In this document: one piece after another, positions 10,268-22,998 of the stretch
How positions within the stretch are numbered: position 1 is the first letter of the stretch
Layout of the letters: every line of letters starts with the position of its first letter
NCBI GenBank assembly: GCA_030447745.1
Contig: JAUJOH010000002.1
Location: 227,848 to 291,847 of the forward strand
Length of the DNA: 64,000 bases
Reading direction: 5' to 3'
Source: Chloroflexota bacterium
GTDB lineage: Bacteria > Chloroflexota > Limnocylindria > Limnocylindrales > CSP1-4
The notes under the pieces: model-generated
Databases searched by the model: none
Seen by the model: the letters and a program-made list of their open reading frames with translations, nothing else
What the model was told of the DNA's origin: nothing
Made by a program: the position numbers and the translations under genes

Positions 10268-10903
10268 TCAGTCGTTGAGGGGTTCGGGGGTGACGTTCGA
10301 TGTGGCTTGCGATGTGGCTTGCGGCGCGGCCTCCTGAACGGCCGCCGGCGCGGCCGTCGCTGGCTCGCCCTGCGCGACGGCGACGAGCGCCGGGCGGAGG
10401 ACCCGATCGCGGAGCCGGTATCCGCGCCGGACCTCCTCCACGATCTCGCCTTCCGGGCGGCCGGTGCCCGGGACGTTCGCGATCGCCTCGTGCTGGCGCG
10501 GGTCGAAGGTCGTGCCCGGGGAGGCCACGACGAGGCTCACGCCTTCGCTCTCGAGCAGCGCCCGGAGCTTGCGGTCGATCGCGGCGACACCCTCGGCCCA
10601 CGAGTTGCTCGCCAACTCGGTCGGTCGGGCGTCGATCGCCCGGTCGAAGTCGTCCGCGATCGCGAGCACCTTGCGGATCAGGTCCTCGCCGGCGAGCCCG
10701 AGCTCGCGCTCGCGCTCCTCGGCGGTCCGGCGGCGGTAGTTGGCGAACTCAGCCCGCTCGCGCTGGAGCAGGGCGACGTATTCGTCCGTCTGGCGTCGCG
10801 CCGTCTCGAGCTCCGCCTTGAGCGCCTCGATGTCCGCGAGGAGGGTCGTCGGCGAGACGTCGATCTCGTCGATCCGCTCCTGCGCCCGGGTGCGGTTGGT
10901 CAT
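10268..10903 (-). CDS. grpE: nucleotide exchange factor GrpE
   Basis: This 211-residue DnaK nucleotide-exchange factor has an N-terminal coiled coil ([36 protein letters not shown]) and a C-terminal beta domain ending with [26 protein letters not shown] 10903 is preferred because AGGAAG lies 8-9 bases upstream. ATG 10930, 10 bases after the hrcA stop, and 10960 are in-frame alternatives. It lies between hrcA and dnaK in the heat-shock operon, with 17 bases to dnaK. Confidence 0.95.
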   Translation of the reverse strand: MTNRTRAQERIDEIDVSPTTLLADIEALKAELETARRQTDEYVALLQRERAEFANYRRRTAEERERELGLAGEDLIRKVLAIADDFDRAIDARPTELASNSWAEGVAAIDRKLRALLESEGVSLVVASPGTTFDPRQHEAIANVPGTGRPEGEIVEEVRRGYRLRDRVLRPALVAVAQGEPATAAPAAVQEAAPQATSQATSNVTPEPLND

Positions 10904-10940
10904 GCGGCCACTTCCTGTTCGCTGGGTCATGTCGGGTCTC

Positions 10941-12002
10941 TCACGCGTAGAGGTGGTCAACGAGCTCGTTCATGAGGCCGGAGACGAACCGGACCGTGCC
11001 GATCGCCTGCGGGTATGACATCCGGGTCGGCCCCAGAACGCCGACCACGCCGATCGCCCGGCCGGGTCGCCCGTACGGCGCGAGCACGAGGGAGACGTCC
11101 TGCATCTCCGCCGGGCGGTTCTCGTGCCCGATGAAGACGCGGACCCCGCCGCTGCCGGCCACGTTGCCGACCAGCTCACCGAGCCAGGCCCGGTTCTCGA
11201 GCGCCGAGAAGACGCGTCGGAGCTTGTCGCTGTGGGCGAACTCGGGAGCCTCCATCACGTTGAGCAGCCCGTCGCTGAACACGTCCTCGATCAGCGCCGC
11301 GTCGTACTCCCGGAGCATCCGGACCAGGCGCTCGCCGACGCGCCGCACGATGGCGACGTTGACGTCTGTGCCCCCGATTGTGCCGAGGATCGCGGGCGCC
11401 TCCACGGCCGTCCGGCCGCCCAGGCGATGGTTGAGCATCGCCGCCACGGCATTGAGCTCGTGCTGCTCCGTCGGCTCGTCGAGGTTCACGAGTGCCTGCT
11501 TGATCGCGCCCTCCTGGAGCACGAGGATGAGGCTGGCCAGCCGCTCGTTCATCGACACGAGGTCGACGCGCCGGATGTGCGCGGCCTCCGGCTTGGCCGG
11601 GGTGGCCAGACCGGCGGCCCTCGTCAGCGAGGCGAGCGTCGTGGCGGCGAGCCGGAACCAGTGCTCGCTCGCGAACTCGACCTGCCCGAACTGGTGACGG
11701 ATCATCAGCTGCTCGACCGCCGGGAGCGGAACGTGGTCGACGATCGACTCGACGTAGAAGCGGTAGCCGGCATCCGTGGGGATCCGTCCGGCGGACGTGT
11801 GGGGGTGCGTCAACAGGCCCCCTGCCTCGAGCTCCGCGAGCACGTTGCGGACCGTCGCGCTCGAGACGCCGAGGCCGTAGCGCTCGACCAGGGCCTGCGA
11901 CGCGACGGGCGCGGCGGTGACCACGTATTCCTCGATGACGGCCCGCAGGATCGCCTGTGTGCGGAGGTCCAGCGGGCCGGTGCGGCGGATTCGTCGCGCC
12001 AA
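10941..12002 (-). CDS. hrcA: heat-inducible transcription repressor HrcA
   Basis: This 353-residue repressor binds CIRCE. It has an N-terminal winged helix (LDLRTQAILRAVIEEYVVTAAPVAS, SSATVRNVLAELEAGGLL) and the family motif HTSAGRIPTDAGYRFYVE, then a GAF-like domain. The TTG start at 12002 is supported by GAGGAG 7 bases upstream. It is first in the operon and represses itself, grpE and dnaK until GroEL is titrated by unfolded protein (known for the family). Confidence 0.97.
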   Translation of the reverse strand: MARRIRRTGPLDLRTQAILRAVIEEYVVTAAPVASQALVERYGLGVSSATVRNVLAELEAGGLLTHPHTSAGRIPTDAGYRFYVESIVDHVPLPAVEQLMIRHQFGQVEFASEHWFRLAATTLASLTRAAGLATPAKPEAAHIRRVDLVSMNERLASLILVLQEGAIKQALVNLDEPTEQHELNAVAAMLNHRLGGRTAVEAPAILGTIGGTDVNVAIVRRVGERLVRMLREYDAALIEDVFSDGLLNVMEAPEFAHSDKLRRVFSALENRAWLGELVGNVAGSGGVRVFIGHENRPAEMQDVSLVLAPYGRPGRAIGVVGVLGPTRMSYPQAIGTVRFVSGLMNELVDHLYA

Positions 12003-12023
12003 GACCGGGCTCCTCTGTCCGTG

Positions 12024-12050
12024 TTAGCACTCTGGCACCGAGAGTGCTAA
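12024..12050 (-). promoter_or_regulatory. CIRCE operator of the heat-shock operon
   Basis: This is an exact consensus CIRCE: TTAGCACTC, nine bases, GAGTGCTAA. The flanking G/C also pair. It begins a few bases after the predicted transcription start and lies in the hrcA 5' leader, where HrcA is known to bind. Confidence 0.97.
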
Positions 12051-12062
12051 CGAACTGCCGGC

Positions 12063-12092
12063 ATGGTAGCAGTCGGCCGAACGAAGTGTCAA
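12063..12092 (-). promoter_or_regulatory. sigma-70-type promoter of hrcA-grpE-dnaK
   Basis: Read on the minus strand, TTGACA (12087-12092) and TACCAT (12063-12068) are 18 bases apart. The -10 is preceded by TGC, making an extended -10. The transcription start should be near 12056, immediately ahead of CIRCE. Confidence 0.8.
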
Positions 12093-12134
12093 CGCGAGGA
12101 GGCGCGCCTCACCCGGCACCACGCCCCGCCGTCG

Positions 12135-13388
12135 TCAGACGAGGCGGCTGAAGAGTTCGTTCGAGAGGAGGCGCCCTCGCGTCGTGAGGACGACGCGGTC
12201 GTCCGCCGTCGTGGTCAGCAGTCCCGCATCCAGCGCCCACCGCAGCGCGTCCACGAGCGGCGGCACCGATGCGACGGCGGCGGGTACGCCCCGCTCGGTC
12301 CGCAGGGCAAGCACCACGCGTTCGGCCGCCGCCGCCGTGGCGCCGACCTCCTCGTGGCCGCCGGGCGGCAGCGCCGGCGCACGCCCCGGACCGCCCGCGA
12401 GCGCCGCAGTCCAACCGTCGAGGCGGGCGGCATTCCAGCGCCGCGTCCGGCCGTCGAACGCGTGGGCACCGGGTCCGGCCGCCTCCCAGGCATCGCCCCG
12501 CCAGTAGATCAGGTTGTGCCGGCTGGCGTGGCCGGGCTGCGCCCAGTTGCTGATCTCGTAGCCGTCGAAGCCGGCGACCGCAAGCCGCTCCACCGCGTGC
12601 TCGTACTGCTCGGCCGCTCGGTCCTCGTCCTGCTGCGGCCGCGAGCGCTCGCGCCACCGGCGGGCTCCGGCCGTCGTTGGCAGGTGGTCGCCCGCCGGGC
12701 CGGTCAGGCCTTCCGCTCCCGGGTCGTCGAGCGTCAGGGCGTACAGCGACAGGTGATCCGGCGCGAGCGCGAGCGCGCGATCGAGCGTGGACGCCCACGC
12801 GGCGCCGCTGTCCCCAGGGATGTCGTAGAGGAGATCGAGCCCGATCGACCCGATGCCGCCGCCTCGCGCCGCCCGGACGGCATCCGCCACGTCGTCCGGG
12901 TCGTGCCGCCGCCCGAGCCGCCGGAGCTCGGCGCGATCCATGCGCTGCGCGCCGACTGACAGCCGGGTGACGCCGGCCCGGGCAAGGCCCGCAGGGTCGC
13001 CGCGCTCAGCCGGTCCCGGGTTCGCCTCGACCGTGATCTCGGCCCCCGGCACGATCCCGTATCGCTCCCGCACGCGCGCGAGAAGCGACGCCATCTCGCC
13101 GGCCGGCAGGAGGGTCGGCGTGCCGCCGCCGAAGTAGACCGAGGCAAGGGCCGGTCGCCCGGCGGAGCCCGGCGGGCCGAACGCGCCGTCGAGCCGATCG
13201 GCCCGCAGCTCGAGCTCCGTGGCGAGCGCCGAGACGAACGAGGCCAGCCGACTGCGCGGGCCGCGCGCCGCCGCTCCGGCCAGCACCACGAAGTCGCAGT
13301 ACGGGCACAGCGAGACGCAGAACGGGACGTGCACGTACAGGCCGACGGGCGGCCTCGGGACGGGGACCTCGGTGGCGTCGGGCTCCAT
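12135..13388 (-). CDS. hemW: radical SAM heme chaperone HemW
   Basis: This 417-residue radical-SAM protein has its cluster motif at the N-terminus: C24-VSL-C28-PY-C31-DF. VYFGGGTPTLL, the glycine-rich EANPG strand and SVGAQRMD follow. The HemW C-terminal domain is present with GYEISNWAQPGHASRHNLIYW and a winged-helix end. HemW inserts heme into apoproteins. The alternative, coproporphyrinogen III dehydrogenase HemN, normally has a longer N-terminus. ATG 13388 sets the domain at the usual position. The hrcA-grpE-dnaK...hemW...lepA neighbourhood is a common bacterial order. Confidence 0.93.
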   Translation of the reverse strand: MEPDATEVPVPRPPVGLYVHVPFCVSLCPYCDFVVLAGAAARGPRSRLASFVSALATELELRADRLDGAFGPPGSAGRPALASVYFGGGTPTLLPAGEMASLLARVRERYGIVPGAEITVEANPGPAERGDPAGLARAGVTRLSVGAQRMDRAELRRLGRRHDPDDVADAVRAARGGGIGSIGLDLLYDIPGDSGAAWASTLDRALALAPDHLSLYALTLDDPGAEGLTGPAGDHLPTTAGARRWRERSRPQQDEDRAAEQYEHAVERLAVAGFDGYEISNWAQPGHASRHNLIYWRGDAWEAAGPGAHAFDGRTRRWNAARLDGWTAALAGGPGRAPALPPGGHEEVGATAAAAERVVLALRTERGVPAAVASVPPLVDALRWALDAGLLTTTADDRVVLTTRGRLLSNELFSRLV

Positions 13389-13465
13389 GGCCGGGCGCAA
13401 CGGCGACGCCCGGGCCGGCACGCTCCGTCGCGGGGGCCGTTCCCGATCCGCCGCTCGTTCGACCG

Positions 13466-14218
13466 TCAGTCCCCTCGCGGGCCGACCACGCGCCAGCCGT
13501 CCGGCATCCGCCGCCGGCGCTCGATGTCCTCCGTCTCTCGACCGCGGAGCGCGACCTGGCCGGCATGGCCCGTGCACAGGAAGACCGCGAAACGGGTCAC
13601 GGCGTGGCCCAGGAACGACGCCGCGATCCCGCCGGTGAGCGACGTGAGCCAGCCGCCGGCGAGGCCGATGACGAGCGCGAGGACGAGCATGTAGCGGTCG
13701 CGGCCCGGCGCCCCGAGGCGGGTCGACAGGGCGTACAACAGCGCCTGCATGATGTTCGCCGTGGTCGGGTTGATGCCGGCGCCGAGCACGATCCCGTAGA
13801 GCACGCCCCGATAGGTCGCCTCGTCGATGAACGCCGTCGCCAGCGCGTTGACCAGCGCCCCGGGATAGGACGCGAGCTCCGGCAACCGGAGGTGGCGATA
13901 GCGGAGCCAGGCGAACGCGATGGCCTGCGCCGCGCCGGCCAGCCCGTAGCCCAGGCCGCCGACGAGCGTCGCGACACGATCGCCCGAACCCAGGGAGAGG
14001 ACGTCCCCGGGCGACGGATGAGCGACGAAGATCCCGGCCACGAGCCCGATCCCGAGGAGGTACCAGGTGATCCGCCGCCGGAACGACGGGAGATGGCCGT
14101 CGCGCGTCGCCTCGTCGTATTCCGCGGCCCCGAAGCGCTCGGCGTCCAGCCGCAGCAGCACGAGCAGGAGCGCAAGGCCGATGACGATGAGGTGGCGAAG
14201 CGGATCCGGCAGCTCCAT
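13466..14218 (-). CDS. CPBP-family intramembrane glutamic-type protease
   Basis: This 250-residue membrane protein has about seven helices. The CPBP (Abi) signatures are visible: DEATYRGVLYG in place of the canonical EExxxR (first acid is Asp), and a conserved His in FLGHAVTRFAVF. Members cleave within membranes or serve in bacteriocin immunity and prenyl-protein processing; which applies here is unknown. It lies between hemW and lepA on the same strand. Confidence 0.78.
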   Translation of the reverse strand: MELPDPLRHLIVIGLALLLVLLRLDAERFGAAEYDEATRDGHLPSFRRRITWYLLGIGLVAGIFVAHPSPGDVLSLGSGDRVATLVGGLGYGLAGAAQAIAFAWLRYRHLRLPELASYPGALVNALATAFIDEATYRGVLYGIVLGAGINPTTANIMQALLYALSTRLGAPGRDRYMLVLALVIGLAGGWLTSLTGGIAASFLGHAVTRFAVFLCTGHAGQVALRGRETEDIERRRRMPDGWRVVGPRGD

Positions 14219-14286
14219 CGGTCAGCCCTGGGCGGGACGTCCCATCCTGCCGGCTCGGCGCCGGCGGCACGACCCGGCGGCGGCGG

Positions 14287-16095
14287 TCATGAGTCGCCCA
14301 TCCTGAGCACCGCAAGGAAGGCGTCCTGCGGGATCTCGACGGAGCCGACCCGCTTCATCCGCTGCTTGCCTTCCTTCTGCTTCTCGAGCAGCTTGCGTTT
14401 TCGGGTGATGTCGCCACCGTAGCACTTGGCGAGCACGTTCTTGCGCATGGCGCGCACCGTCTCGCGGGCGATGACGTTGGACCCGATGGCCGCCTGGATC
14501 GGCACCTCGAACATCTGCCGCGGGATCAGCTCCTTCAGCTTCTCCGTCAGCTGGCGCCCGACGGTCGGCGCCTTGTCGCGGTGCGTGATCAGTGACAGGG
14601 CGTCGACCGGCTCGCCGTTGACGAGCACGTCGAGCTTGACGAGGTTCGCCGGGCGGTAGCCTGCCTCCTCGTAGTCCATCGAGGCGTAGCCCTGCGTCCG
14701 GCTCTTGAGCTGGTCGTAGAAGTCGACGATCAGCTCGGCCAGCGGCATCTCGAAGTTCAGCAGGACCCGCTGCGGGTCGAGGTACTCCATGCCGAGGAAT
14801 GCCCCGCGCCGGCTGGTCGACAGCTCCATGAGCGCCCCGATGTAGCTGCTCGGCGTGACGATGTTCAGCGTGACCCATGGCTCCTCGATGACTTCGATCT
14901 CGGACACGCTCGGGAGCAGCGCCGGGTTGTCGACGGCCAGGGCGCCGCGGCCGTGGGTCAGCTCCACGCGGTACTCGACGGACGGGGCGGAGGCGATCAG
15001 GTCGAGGTCGAACTCGCGCTCCAGCCGCTCCTGGACGATCTCCATGTGGAGCAGGCCGAGGAAGCCGCAGCGGAACCCGAACCCGAGGGCAATCGAGCTC
15101 TCCGGCTCGTAGGTGAAGCTCGCGTCGTTGAGATGGAGCTTCTCGAGCGCATCGCGCAGGAGCGGGTAGTCCTCGCCGCTGAGCGGGTACAGGCCGGCGA
15201 ACACGAGGCTCTTGGCCTCCTGGTAACCCGGCAGCGGCTCGCTGGCCGGCCGGCGCGCCGCCGTGATGGTGTCGCCGACCTGAGCGTCGCGGACGCTCTT
15301 GAGTCCGGTAGCGACGTACCCCACCTCGCCGGCCCGCAACTGCTTGACGGCGACGAGCTGCGGGCGGAAGAAGCCGAGCTCCAGAAGCTCCGCCTCCGCT
15401 CTCGAGGCCATCAGCCGGATGGTGTCGTGGTCGTGGAGCGTGCCATGCGCGAGCCGCACGTAGACGACGACGCCCTTGTACTGGTCGTAGTGGCTGTCGA
15501 AGATGAGCGCCTTGACCGGCGCCGATGCGTCACCGTGCGGCGGCGGGATCCGCTCGACGATCGCCTCGAGGATGTCCGGCACGCCGGTCCCGTCCTTGGC
15601 CGAGGCGAGGATCACCTCCTCCCGCGGGATGGCGAGGACGTTCTCGAGCTCTTCCATCACGACCTCCGGCTGGGCGGACGGGAGGTCGATCTTGTTCAGG
15701 ACCGGGATGATCGTCAGGCCCTCGCGCAGCGCCAGGTGCACGTTGGCCAGGGTCTGGGCCTCGATGCCCTGGGCGGCGTCCACGACGAGGATCGCGCCCT
15801 CGCAGGCCTGCAGGCTCCGGCTGACCTCGTAGCTGAAGTCGACGTGCCCGGGCGTGTCGATCAGGTTGAGGCCGTAGGTCCGGCCGTCGCGCGCGGTGTA
15901 CTCGAGCCGCACCGCCCGCGCCTTGATCGTGATCCCCTTCTCGCGCTCGAGGTCCATCGAGTCGAGGACCTGGCTCATCATCTGGCGGCCCTCGACGGTG
16001 TGGGTCAGCTCGAGCAGGCGGTCGGCGAGCGTCGACTTGCCGTGGTCGATGTGGGCGATGATCGAGAAGTTGCGCAATCGCTCCTGGGGGATCAC
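14287..16095 (-). CDS. lepA: elongation factor 4 (LepA), back-translocating GTPase
   Basis: This translational GTPase has about 602 residues. G1 is AHIDHGKST, followed by the switch region with [16 protein letters not shown]3 DTPGHVDF and G4 NKIDLP. Domains II, III and V and the LepA-specific C-terminal domain ([24 protein letters not shown]) are all present. The GTG at 16095 gives the family-typical start (V/M)[21 protein letters not shown]. The frame remains open far upstream through the antisense of the EamA gene, which is not coding. LepA rescues or remodels stalled ribosomes. Confidence 0.97.
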   Translation of the reverse strand: MIPQERLRNFSIIAHIDHGKSTLADRLLELTHTVEGRQMMSQVLDSMDLEREKGITIKARAVRLEYTARDGRTYGLNLIDTPGHVDFSYEVSRSLQACEGAILVVDAAQGIEAQTLANVHLALREGLTIIPVLNKIDLPSAQPEVVMEELENVLAIPREEVILASAKDGTGVPDILEAIVERIPPPHGDASAPVKALIFDSHYDQYKGVVVYVRLAHGTLHDHDTIRLMASRAEAELLELGFFRPQLVAVKQLRAGEVGYVATGLKSVRDAQVGDTITAARRPASEPLPGYQEAKSLVFAGLYPLSGEDYPLLRDALEKLHLNDASFTYEPESSIALGFGFRCGFLGLLHMEIVQERLEREFDLDLIASAPSVEYRVELTHGRGALAVDNPALLPSVSEIEVIEEPWVTLNIVTPSSYIGALMELSTSRRGAFLGMEYLDPQRVLLNFEMPLAELIVDFYDQLKSRTQGYASMDYEEAGYRPANLVKLDVLVNGEPVDALSLITHRDKAPTVGRQLTEKLKELIPRQMFEVPIQAAIGSNVIARETVRAMRKNVLAKCYGGDITRKRKLLEKQKEGKQRMKRVGSVEIPQDAFLAVLRMGDS

Positions 16096-16205
16096 GGGTC
16101 CTCGGGGCGTGACGAGCGCCGCGCCGTCGGAGTCGGCGGGCGCGCCGGAGCCGGGCGTCGGTACGTGGGCGCGCAGAGGGTAGCACGAGGGCCCCGCCCG
16201 CTCCG

Positions 16206-17072
16206 TCACGCGTGGAGGGCGCTCAGCACGGCGACGCCGATGGCGATCAGGGCGACCCCGGCCGCCTGGACGCGGGCGAGACGCTCGCCGAACAGCGCCA
16301 CGCTGACGACCGCGGCGAGCGCACCGAACTGCGACGACACGACCGAAGCGACGGCGATGCCGTCGCGCGCCCCGAATGCGTAGGACGCGACGCCGAGCAC
16401 TTCGACGACCGCGATGAGGACCACGAACGGCGCCGCCTCGCGGGTCAACCGGAGCCGGCGCGCAAGCAGAAGCGGCAGCGCCACGGCGACGGTCCCGGCG
16501 ACGCGGGCCGGGAGGATGGCCCAGACAAGCGGCAGCTCGGCGCCGATCCGGCCGGACACGTACAGGTTGACCCCGAACATCGCCGCGGCCCCGAGCGCCA
16601 GCAGCACGGCCGGGACGGCCGACGTCCGGACCTTTCCATCGGCACCGGGGGCGTCCGCCCGACGGCGCTCGACCGAGGCCAGCACGATCCCGACCACGAT
16701 GACTGCCAGGACGACCGCGCCGGCCGCGCTCAGCGGGTCGCCCGCGGCCACGGCGATCGTGGCGCCGAGCGCGCCCTCCGTCGAGATGACCGGCGCGACG
16801 AGCGCGACCTGGCCGCGTTGCACCGCGGCGTAGGCGAAGAGGAGCCCCACCACGTTCGAAGTCCCGGACACGGCGAGGAGCGTCAGCTCCCGTGGTCCCA
16901 GGTCGACGTCGCCGCCCGCGACCACCCTCAACGGGATCGTGAGCGCCAGGCCGATGACCATCGCCCACCCGAGCGTCGCCCAGGCGCCGATCCGGCGCGC
17001 GGCACGGGCCGATGCCATCGACGCGGTCGCCCAGCACAGCGCGGCGCCGAGGCCGCCGAGGATGGCCAGCAT
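16206..17072 (-). CDS. EamA-family (DMT superfamily) transporter
   Basis: This 288-residue inner-membrane protein has ten predicted helices and two EamA repeats (about 1-135 and 150-288). Each repeat ends in the typical [19 protein letters not shown] / [19 protein letters not shown] pattern. DMT members export or import small metabolites, amino acids or nucleotide precursors. No substrate clue is present. It precedes lepA by about 110 bases on the same strand and is divergent from rpsT. Confidence 0.88.
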   Translation of the reverse strand: MLAILGGLGAALCWATASMASARAARRIGAWATLGWAMVIGLALTIPLRVVAGGDVDLGPRELTLLAVSGTSNVVGLLFAYAAVQRGQVALVAPVISTEGALGATIAVAAGDPLSAAGAVVLAVIVVGIVLASVERRRADAPGADGKVRTSAVPAVLLALGAAAMFGVNLYVSGRIGAELPLVWAILPARVAGTVAVALPLLLARRLRLTREAAPFVVLIAVVEVLGVASYAFGARDGIAVASVVSSQFGALAAVVSVALFGERLARVQAAGVALIAIGVAVLSALHA

Positions 17073-17172
17073 CAGTCAAGTGTCGCGGGCGGAGCCGGCG
17101 GGCTCCGGTCGAGTTCGCGCCGCGGGCGCGCTGCGGGCCTCGCTGCCGAACGTGGTCGGTCCGCGACCGCTC

Positions 17173-17181
17173 TGCTACCAT
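17173..17181 (+). promoter_or_regulatory. extended -10 element for rpsT
   Basis: TGC-TACCAT, identical to the extended -10 of the hrcA promoter, lies 63 bases upstream of the rpsT start. No convincing -35 is seen. The predicted leader is about 55 bases. Confidence 0.5.
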
Positions 17182-17243
17182 GCGCGTTCGCGTTCGCGCC
17201 CCGCGCGACCGTCTCCGCCCCCAGACCACGAGAGGTTCGCTTC

Positions 17244-17834
17244 TTGGCCAGAACGCCCCGAACCTGGACGGGTGCCCGCTCGCCGTCGGGCCGCAAGCGC
17301 GTCCGACAGGCTGAGAGCCGGCGCGCCGTCCTGCAGCCCCGGCGCAGCGCTGCGAAGACGCTCGTCGCAAAGGCCATCCGCGTGTCGGCGCAGCCGACCG
17401 ACGGGGTCGAGCCGGGTGCCGCGCTGATCGACGCCCTGAGTGCGCTCGACCGCGCTGCCAAGGCCGGTGCCATCCACCCGAACGCCGCGGCGCGCCGGAA
17501 GTCGCGCCTCGTCCGCAAAGTCAACGCCGCGCTCGGTGGTACTCAGGTCCAGGGCGCCCACGTCGCGAAGCAGACGAGCAAGGCCCAGGCGGTGAAGGCC
17601 GCCAAGGCGCGCATCGCGGCGGGCAAGGCGGACAAGGCCAAGGGCGCACAGACGGCCGCCGGCAAGGCACGGACCGCGCTGTCCCGCAGCAGCCGGACCG
17701 AAGGCGTTGTGACACCCTCGTCGCCCGCCGGCGAGACCACGGCGGGCGCGGCAAAGCCAAAGGCCACGACCGCGCGCCCGAGGGCCGCCACGGCCTCGAA
17801 GGCGACCCCGAGGAAGACCTCCGCCAAGGGCTGA
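17244..17834 (+). CDS. rpsT: 30S ribosomal protein S20 with a ~100-residue basic C-terminal tail
   Basis: Residues about 14-92 match S20 ([27 protein letters not shown]...[27 protein letters not shown]). S20 binds 16S rRNA early in 30S assembly. The TTG start at 17244 follows GAGAGG by 8 bases. The protein is 196 residues, versus about 88 for ordinary S20. The extra half is Ala/Lys/Thr/Pro-rich, resembling histone-H1-like tails ([21 protein letters not shown]), with no stop before it. GC-rich third positions continue through the tail, so it looks genuinely coding. Confidence 0.92.
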   Translation: MARTPRTWTGARSPSGRKRVRQAESRRAVLQPRRSAAKTLVAKAIRVSAQPTDGVEPGAALIDALSALDRAAKAGAIHPNAAARRKSRLVRKVNAALGGTQVQGAHVAKQTSKAQAVKAAKARIAAGKADKAKGAQTAAGKARTALSRSSRTEGVVTPSSPAGETTAGAAKPKATTARPRAATASKATPRKTSAKG

Positions 17835-18094
17835 GCCGGCCGCGGCCAGGCGCCGAGGCGCGGCTCGAGGAACGCCGGGGGCGTTTCGATTCGGGAGGCC
17901 GGTTGCGGACGCCGGTTTCCCTGCAGCGGTGCGCGCCGCCCAGGGCCACCGATGCACGGTGGGCATGCAAGGCCGTCCCGGCGGGCATTCGGGCCGGTGA
18001 GGCCTCGTCCGCCACGCTCGCCCGGGGCATCTGGGGGCGGCCGGTGGTGCCATCCCGTGGCCCAGCAGTCCCAAGGTAAATGGGTGGCCCGGAA

Positions 18095-18110
18095 TGACGC
18101 CGCGGCGTCA
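18095..18110. promoter_or_regulatory. perfect 16-bp palindrome TGACGCCGCGGCGTCA
   Basis: It is self-complementary over all 16 bases and isolated in the gap between rpsT and the membrane-protein gene. It may be a protein-binding site for an unknown dimer. No adjacent start codon is obvious. Confidence 0.4.
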
Positions 18111-18147
18111 GATACAAGTCACACCGGGCATGAACGTCGATTCACGA

Positions 18148-18173
18148 GGCGCCGGACCGGATGATCCGGCGCC
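18148..18173. terminator. candidate bidirectional terminator hairpin
   Basis: The arms GGCGCCGGA and TCCGGCGCC enclose 8 bases. It lies 35 bases from the end of the minus-strand membrane gene and in the convergent gap after rpsT. There is no T-run, so confidence is limited. Confidence 0.4.
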
Positions 18174-18207
18174 AGCGCGCCAGGGATCGCGGCCGCGACG
18201 GTTTGCC

Positions 18208-21379
<3,172 letters not shown>

Positions 21380-21465
21380 CGGGGCGATCCTGCGTGCGGT
21401 GGCGGCTGGAGGCGCCCGTCGAGGCGCGGCGGCGAGCCCGGGGCGTTGGCGGTCCAGTCGGCGGG

Positions 21466-22518
21466 TCAGCCGGCGGCTGCCGAGGCCGGCTCCGGCGCGG
21501 CCTCTGCCGCCGGCAGGCGCTGCGCGACGAACCCGATCAGGTCCGCGACACGGCTGCTGTAGCCCCACTCGTTGTCGTACCAGCTGATCACCTTGACCAT
21601 CGTGCCGCCCATCACCATCGTCGAGTCGGCGTCGATGATCGAGGATCGGCTGTCGCCGCGGAAGTCGCTCGAGACGAGCGGCTCGTCGGACACGCCGAGG
21701 ATGCCGTCCATCGGCCCCGCGGCCGCCTTGCGGAACGCGTCGTTCAGCTCCTCGACGCTGGTCTCGCGCGAGACCTCCGCCGTGAAGTCGACGACGCTGA
21801 CGGTCGGGGTCGGCACGCGCAGGCTGAAGCCGTCGAACTTGCCCTTGAGGTCGGGGATCACGAGGGCGAGCGCCTTGGCCGCCCCGGTCGTCGTCGGGAT
21901 GATGTTGAGCGCGGCGGATCGCGCCCGTCGCGGGTCCTTGTGCGCCACGTCGAGGATCCGCTGGTCGTTCGTGTAGCTGTGGATCGTGTTCATCAGCCCG
22001 CGCTCGATCGTCAGCAGGTCGTGGACGACTTTGGCCGCGGGCGCCAGGCAGTTCGTCGTGCAGCTCGCGTTGCTGATGATTTCGTGTGCGTCGGGGTCGT
22101 AGCGCTCCTCGTTGACGCCCAGGACGACCGTGATGTCCTCGCCCTTGGCCGGCGCGCTGATGATCACCTTCCTGGCGCCTGCCTCCAGGTGCGCGCGCGC
22201 CTTCGCGGCATCAGTGAAGAGGCCGGTCGACTCGAGGACGATGTCGACTCCGAGGTCGCCCCACGGGAGGTCGGCGGGGTTCTTCTCGGCGAGGATCCGG
22301 ATCTCCCGGCCGTCGATCACGAGCGAGCCGTCGCGCGCTTCGACCGTCCCCTCGTAGGTCCCGTAGGTCGAGTCGCGCTTGAAGAGGAGCGCGTTCATCT
22401 CGGCGTCGACGAGGTCGTTGACCGCGACGACCTCGACCTCCGGCGTGCGCTCGATCAGCGCCTTGAGGGACTGACGACCGATCCGGCCGAATCCGTTGAT
22501 CCCGACGCGGGCTGCCAT
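21466..22518 (-). CDS. gap: glyceraldehyde-3-phosphate dehydrogenase, type I
   Basis: This 350-residue enzyme has the Rossmann start [12 protein letters not shown], the catalytic cysteine in SNASCTTNC and the type-I substrate motif. NAD preference is suggested by [14 protein letters not shown] (Asp after the second beta strand). The ATG at 22518 has a strong AGGAGG site. The C-terminus ([10 protein letters not shown]) is slightly longer than usual. It is first in the gap-pgk-eno operon and follows a terminator at 22731-22761. Confidence 0.97.
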   Translation of the reverse strand: MAARVGINGFGRIGRQSLKALIERTPEVEVVAVNDLVDAEMNALLFKRDSTYGTYEGTVEARDGSLVIDGREIRILAEKNPADLPWGDLGVDIVLESTGLFTDAAKARAHLEAGARKVIISAPAKGEDITVVLGVNEERYDPDAHEIISNASCTTNCLAPAAKVVHDLLTIERGLMNTIHSYTNDQRILDVAHKDPRRARSAALNIIPTTTGAAKALALVIPDLKGKFDGFSLRVPTPTVSVVDFTAEVSRETSVEELNDAFRKAAAGPMDGILGVSDEPLVSSDFRGDSRSSIIDADSTMVMGGTMVKVISWYDNEWGYSSRVADLIGFVAQRLPAAEAAPEPASAAAG

Positions 22519-22730
22519 GGCGGCCTCCTGTTTGTGCTCGATCGTCGGCCTCCGCGAGCCGTCGCGGCCGGAGGCCCCGCGCCGGACCTGGAACGTGCGG
22601 TGGGCGGTCCGCAGGCGCGGCATCCCATCGTACGACGGGCTGCCGGTTCGCGCGACTGGGGCGAGCTTCCGGGCGGCCGGGGGAGCACGCGGCGGGCTCC
22701 GTCGTCCTCGAGCCCTGCCGTGCGCGCGGC

Positions 22731-22761
22731 AAAACCCCCGCCGGTCGGGCCCGGCGGGGGT
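22731..22761 (-). terminator. rho-independent terminator after the zinc-ribbon gene
   Basis: On the minus strand, an 11-bp perfect stem (arms ACCCCCGCCGG and its complement) with a 6-base loop is followed by TTTT. It lies about 45 bases beyond the zinc-ribbon stop and isolates it from the gap operon. Confidence 0.85.
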
Positions 22762-22803
22762 CTCGGTGTCGCGCGGGCCGGTCAGCCGCCGATCGCGGCC
22801 GGG

Positions 22804-22944
22804 TCAGCCGCCGATCTTGAAGACCTTGCCCCCGCACTTCGGGCACGTGCCCTGGAGCGCAGGCTTGCCGTTCTTCATCGTGATGCGCTCGGGGTTCTGG
22901 ACTTCGACCTTCGTCTTGTCCTTGACGCAATAGGCCTCCGCCAT
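22804..22944 (-). CDS. 46-residue zinc-ribbon-like protein (DUF5679 type)
   Basis: This very small protein begins MAEAYCVKDKTKVEVQNPE and ends TCPKCGGKVFKIGG. An N-terminal Cys and a C-terminal CPKC pair could bind zinc. The family is widespread in Chloroflexota and Actinobacteriota and has no known function. The ribosome site TAGGAGGT five bases upstream is the strongest in the window, pointing to high expression. It follows the uridine phosphorylase gene by 54 bases and is closed by a terminator. Confidence 0.88.
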   Translation of the reverse strand: MAEAYCVKDKTKVEVQNPERITMKNGKPALQGTCPKCGGKVFKIGG

Positions 22945-22998
22945 CGGTTACCTCCTAGGTCTGGGCTGCGTCGCGGGAACCCGTGTCCCGCGTCCGCT

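Larger units (their letters stand above)
17835..18207. other. 373-bp gap between convergent genes
   Basis: No gene is seen. It contains a 16-bp perfect palindrome (18095-18110) and a 9-bp stem-loop (18148-18173), annotated separately. The middle part is GC-rich without recognisable RNA motifs. Confidence 0.5.

Noticed and set aside
10251-10601. N-terminal extension of DnaK
   Set aside because: It overlaps the grpE coding sequence in another frame; [14 protein letters not shown] at 10250 is the canonical start with AGGAG upstream.
16212-17243. A 344-codon extension upstream of rpsT in the same frame
   Set aside because: It runs antisense through the EamA transporter gene. S20 homology begins after the TTG at 17244, which has its own ribosome site and promoter-like box.
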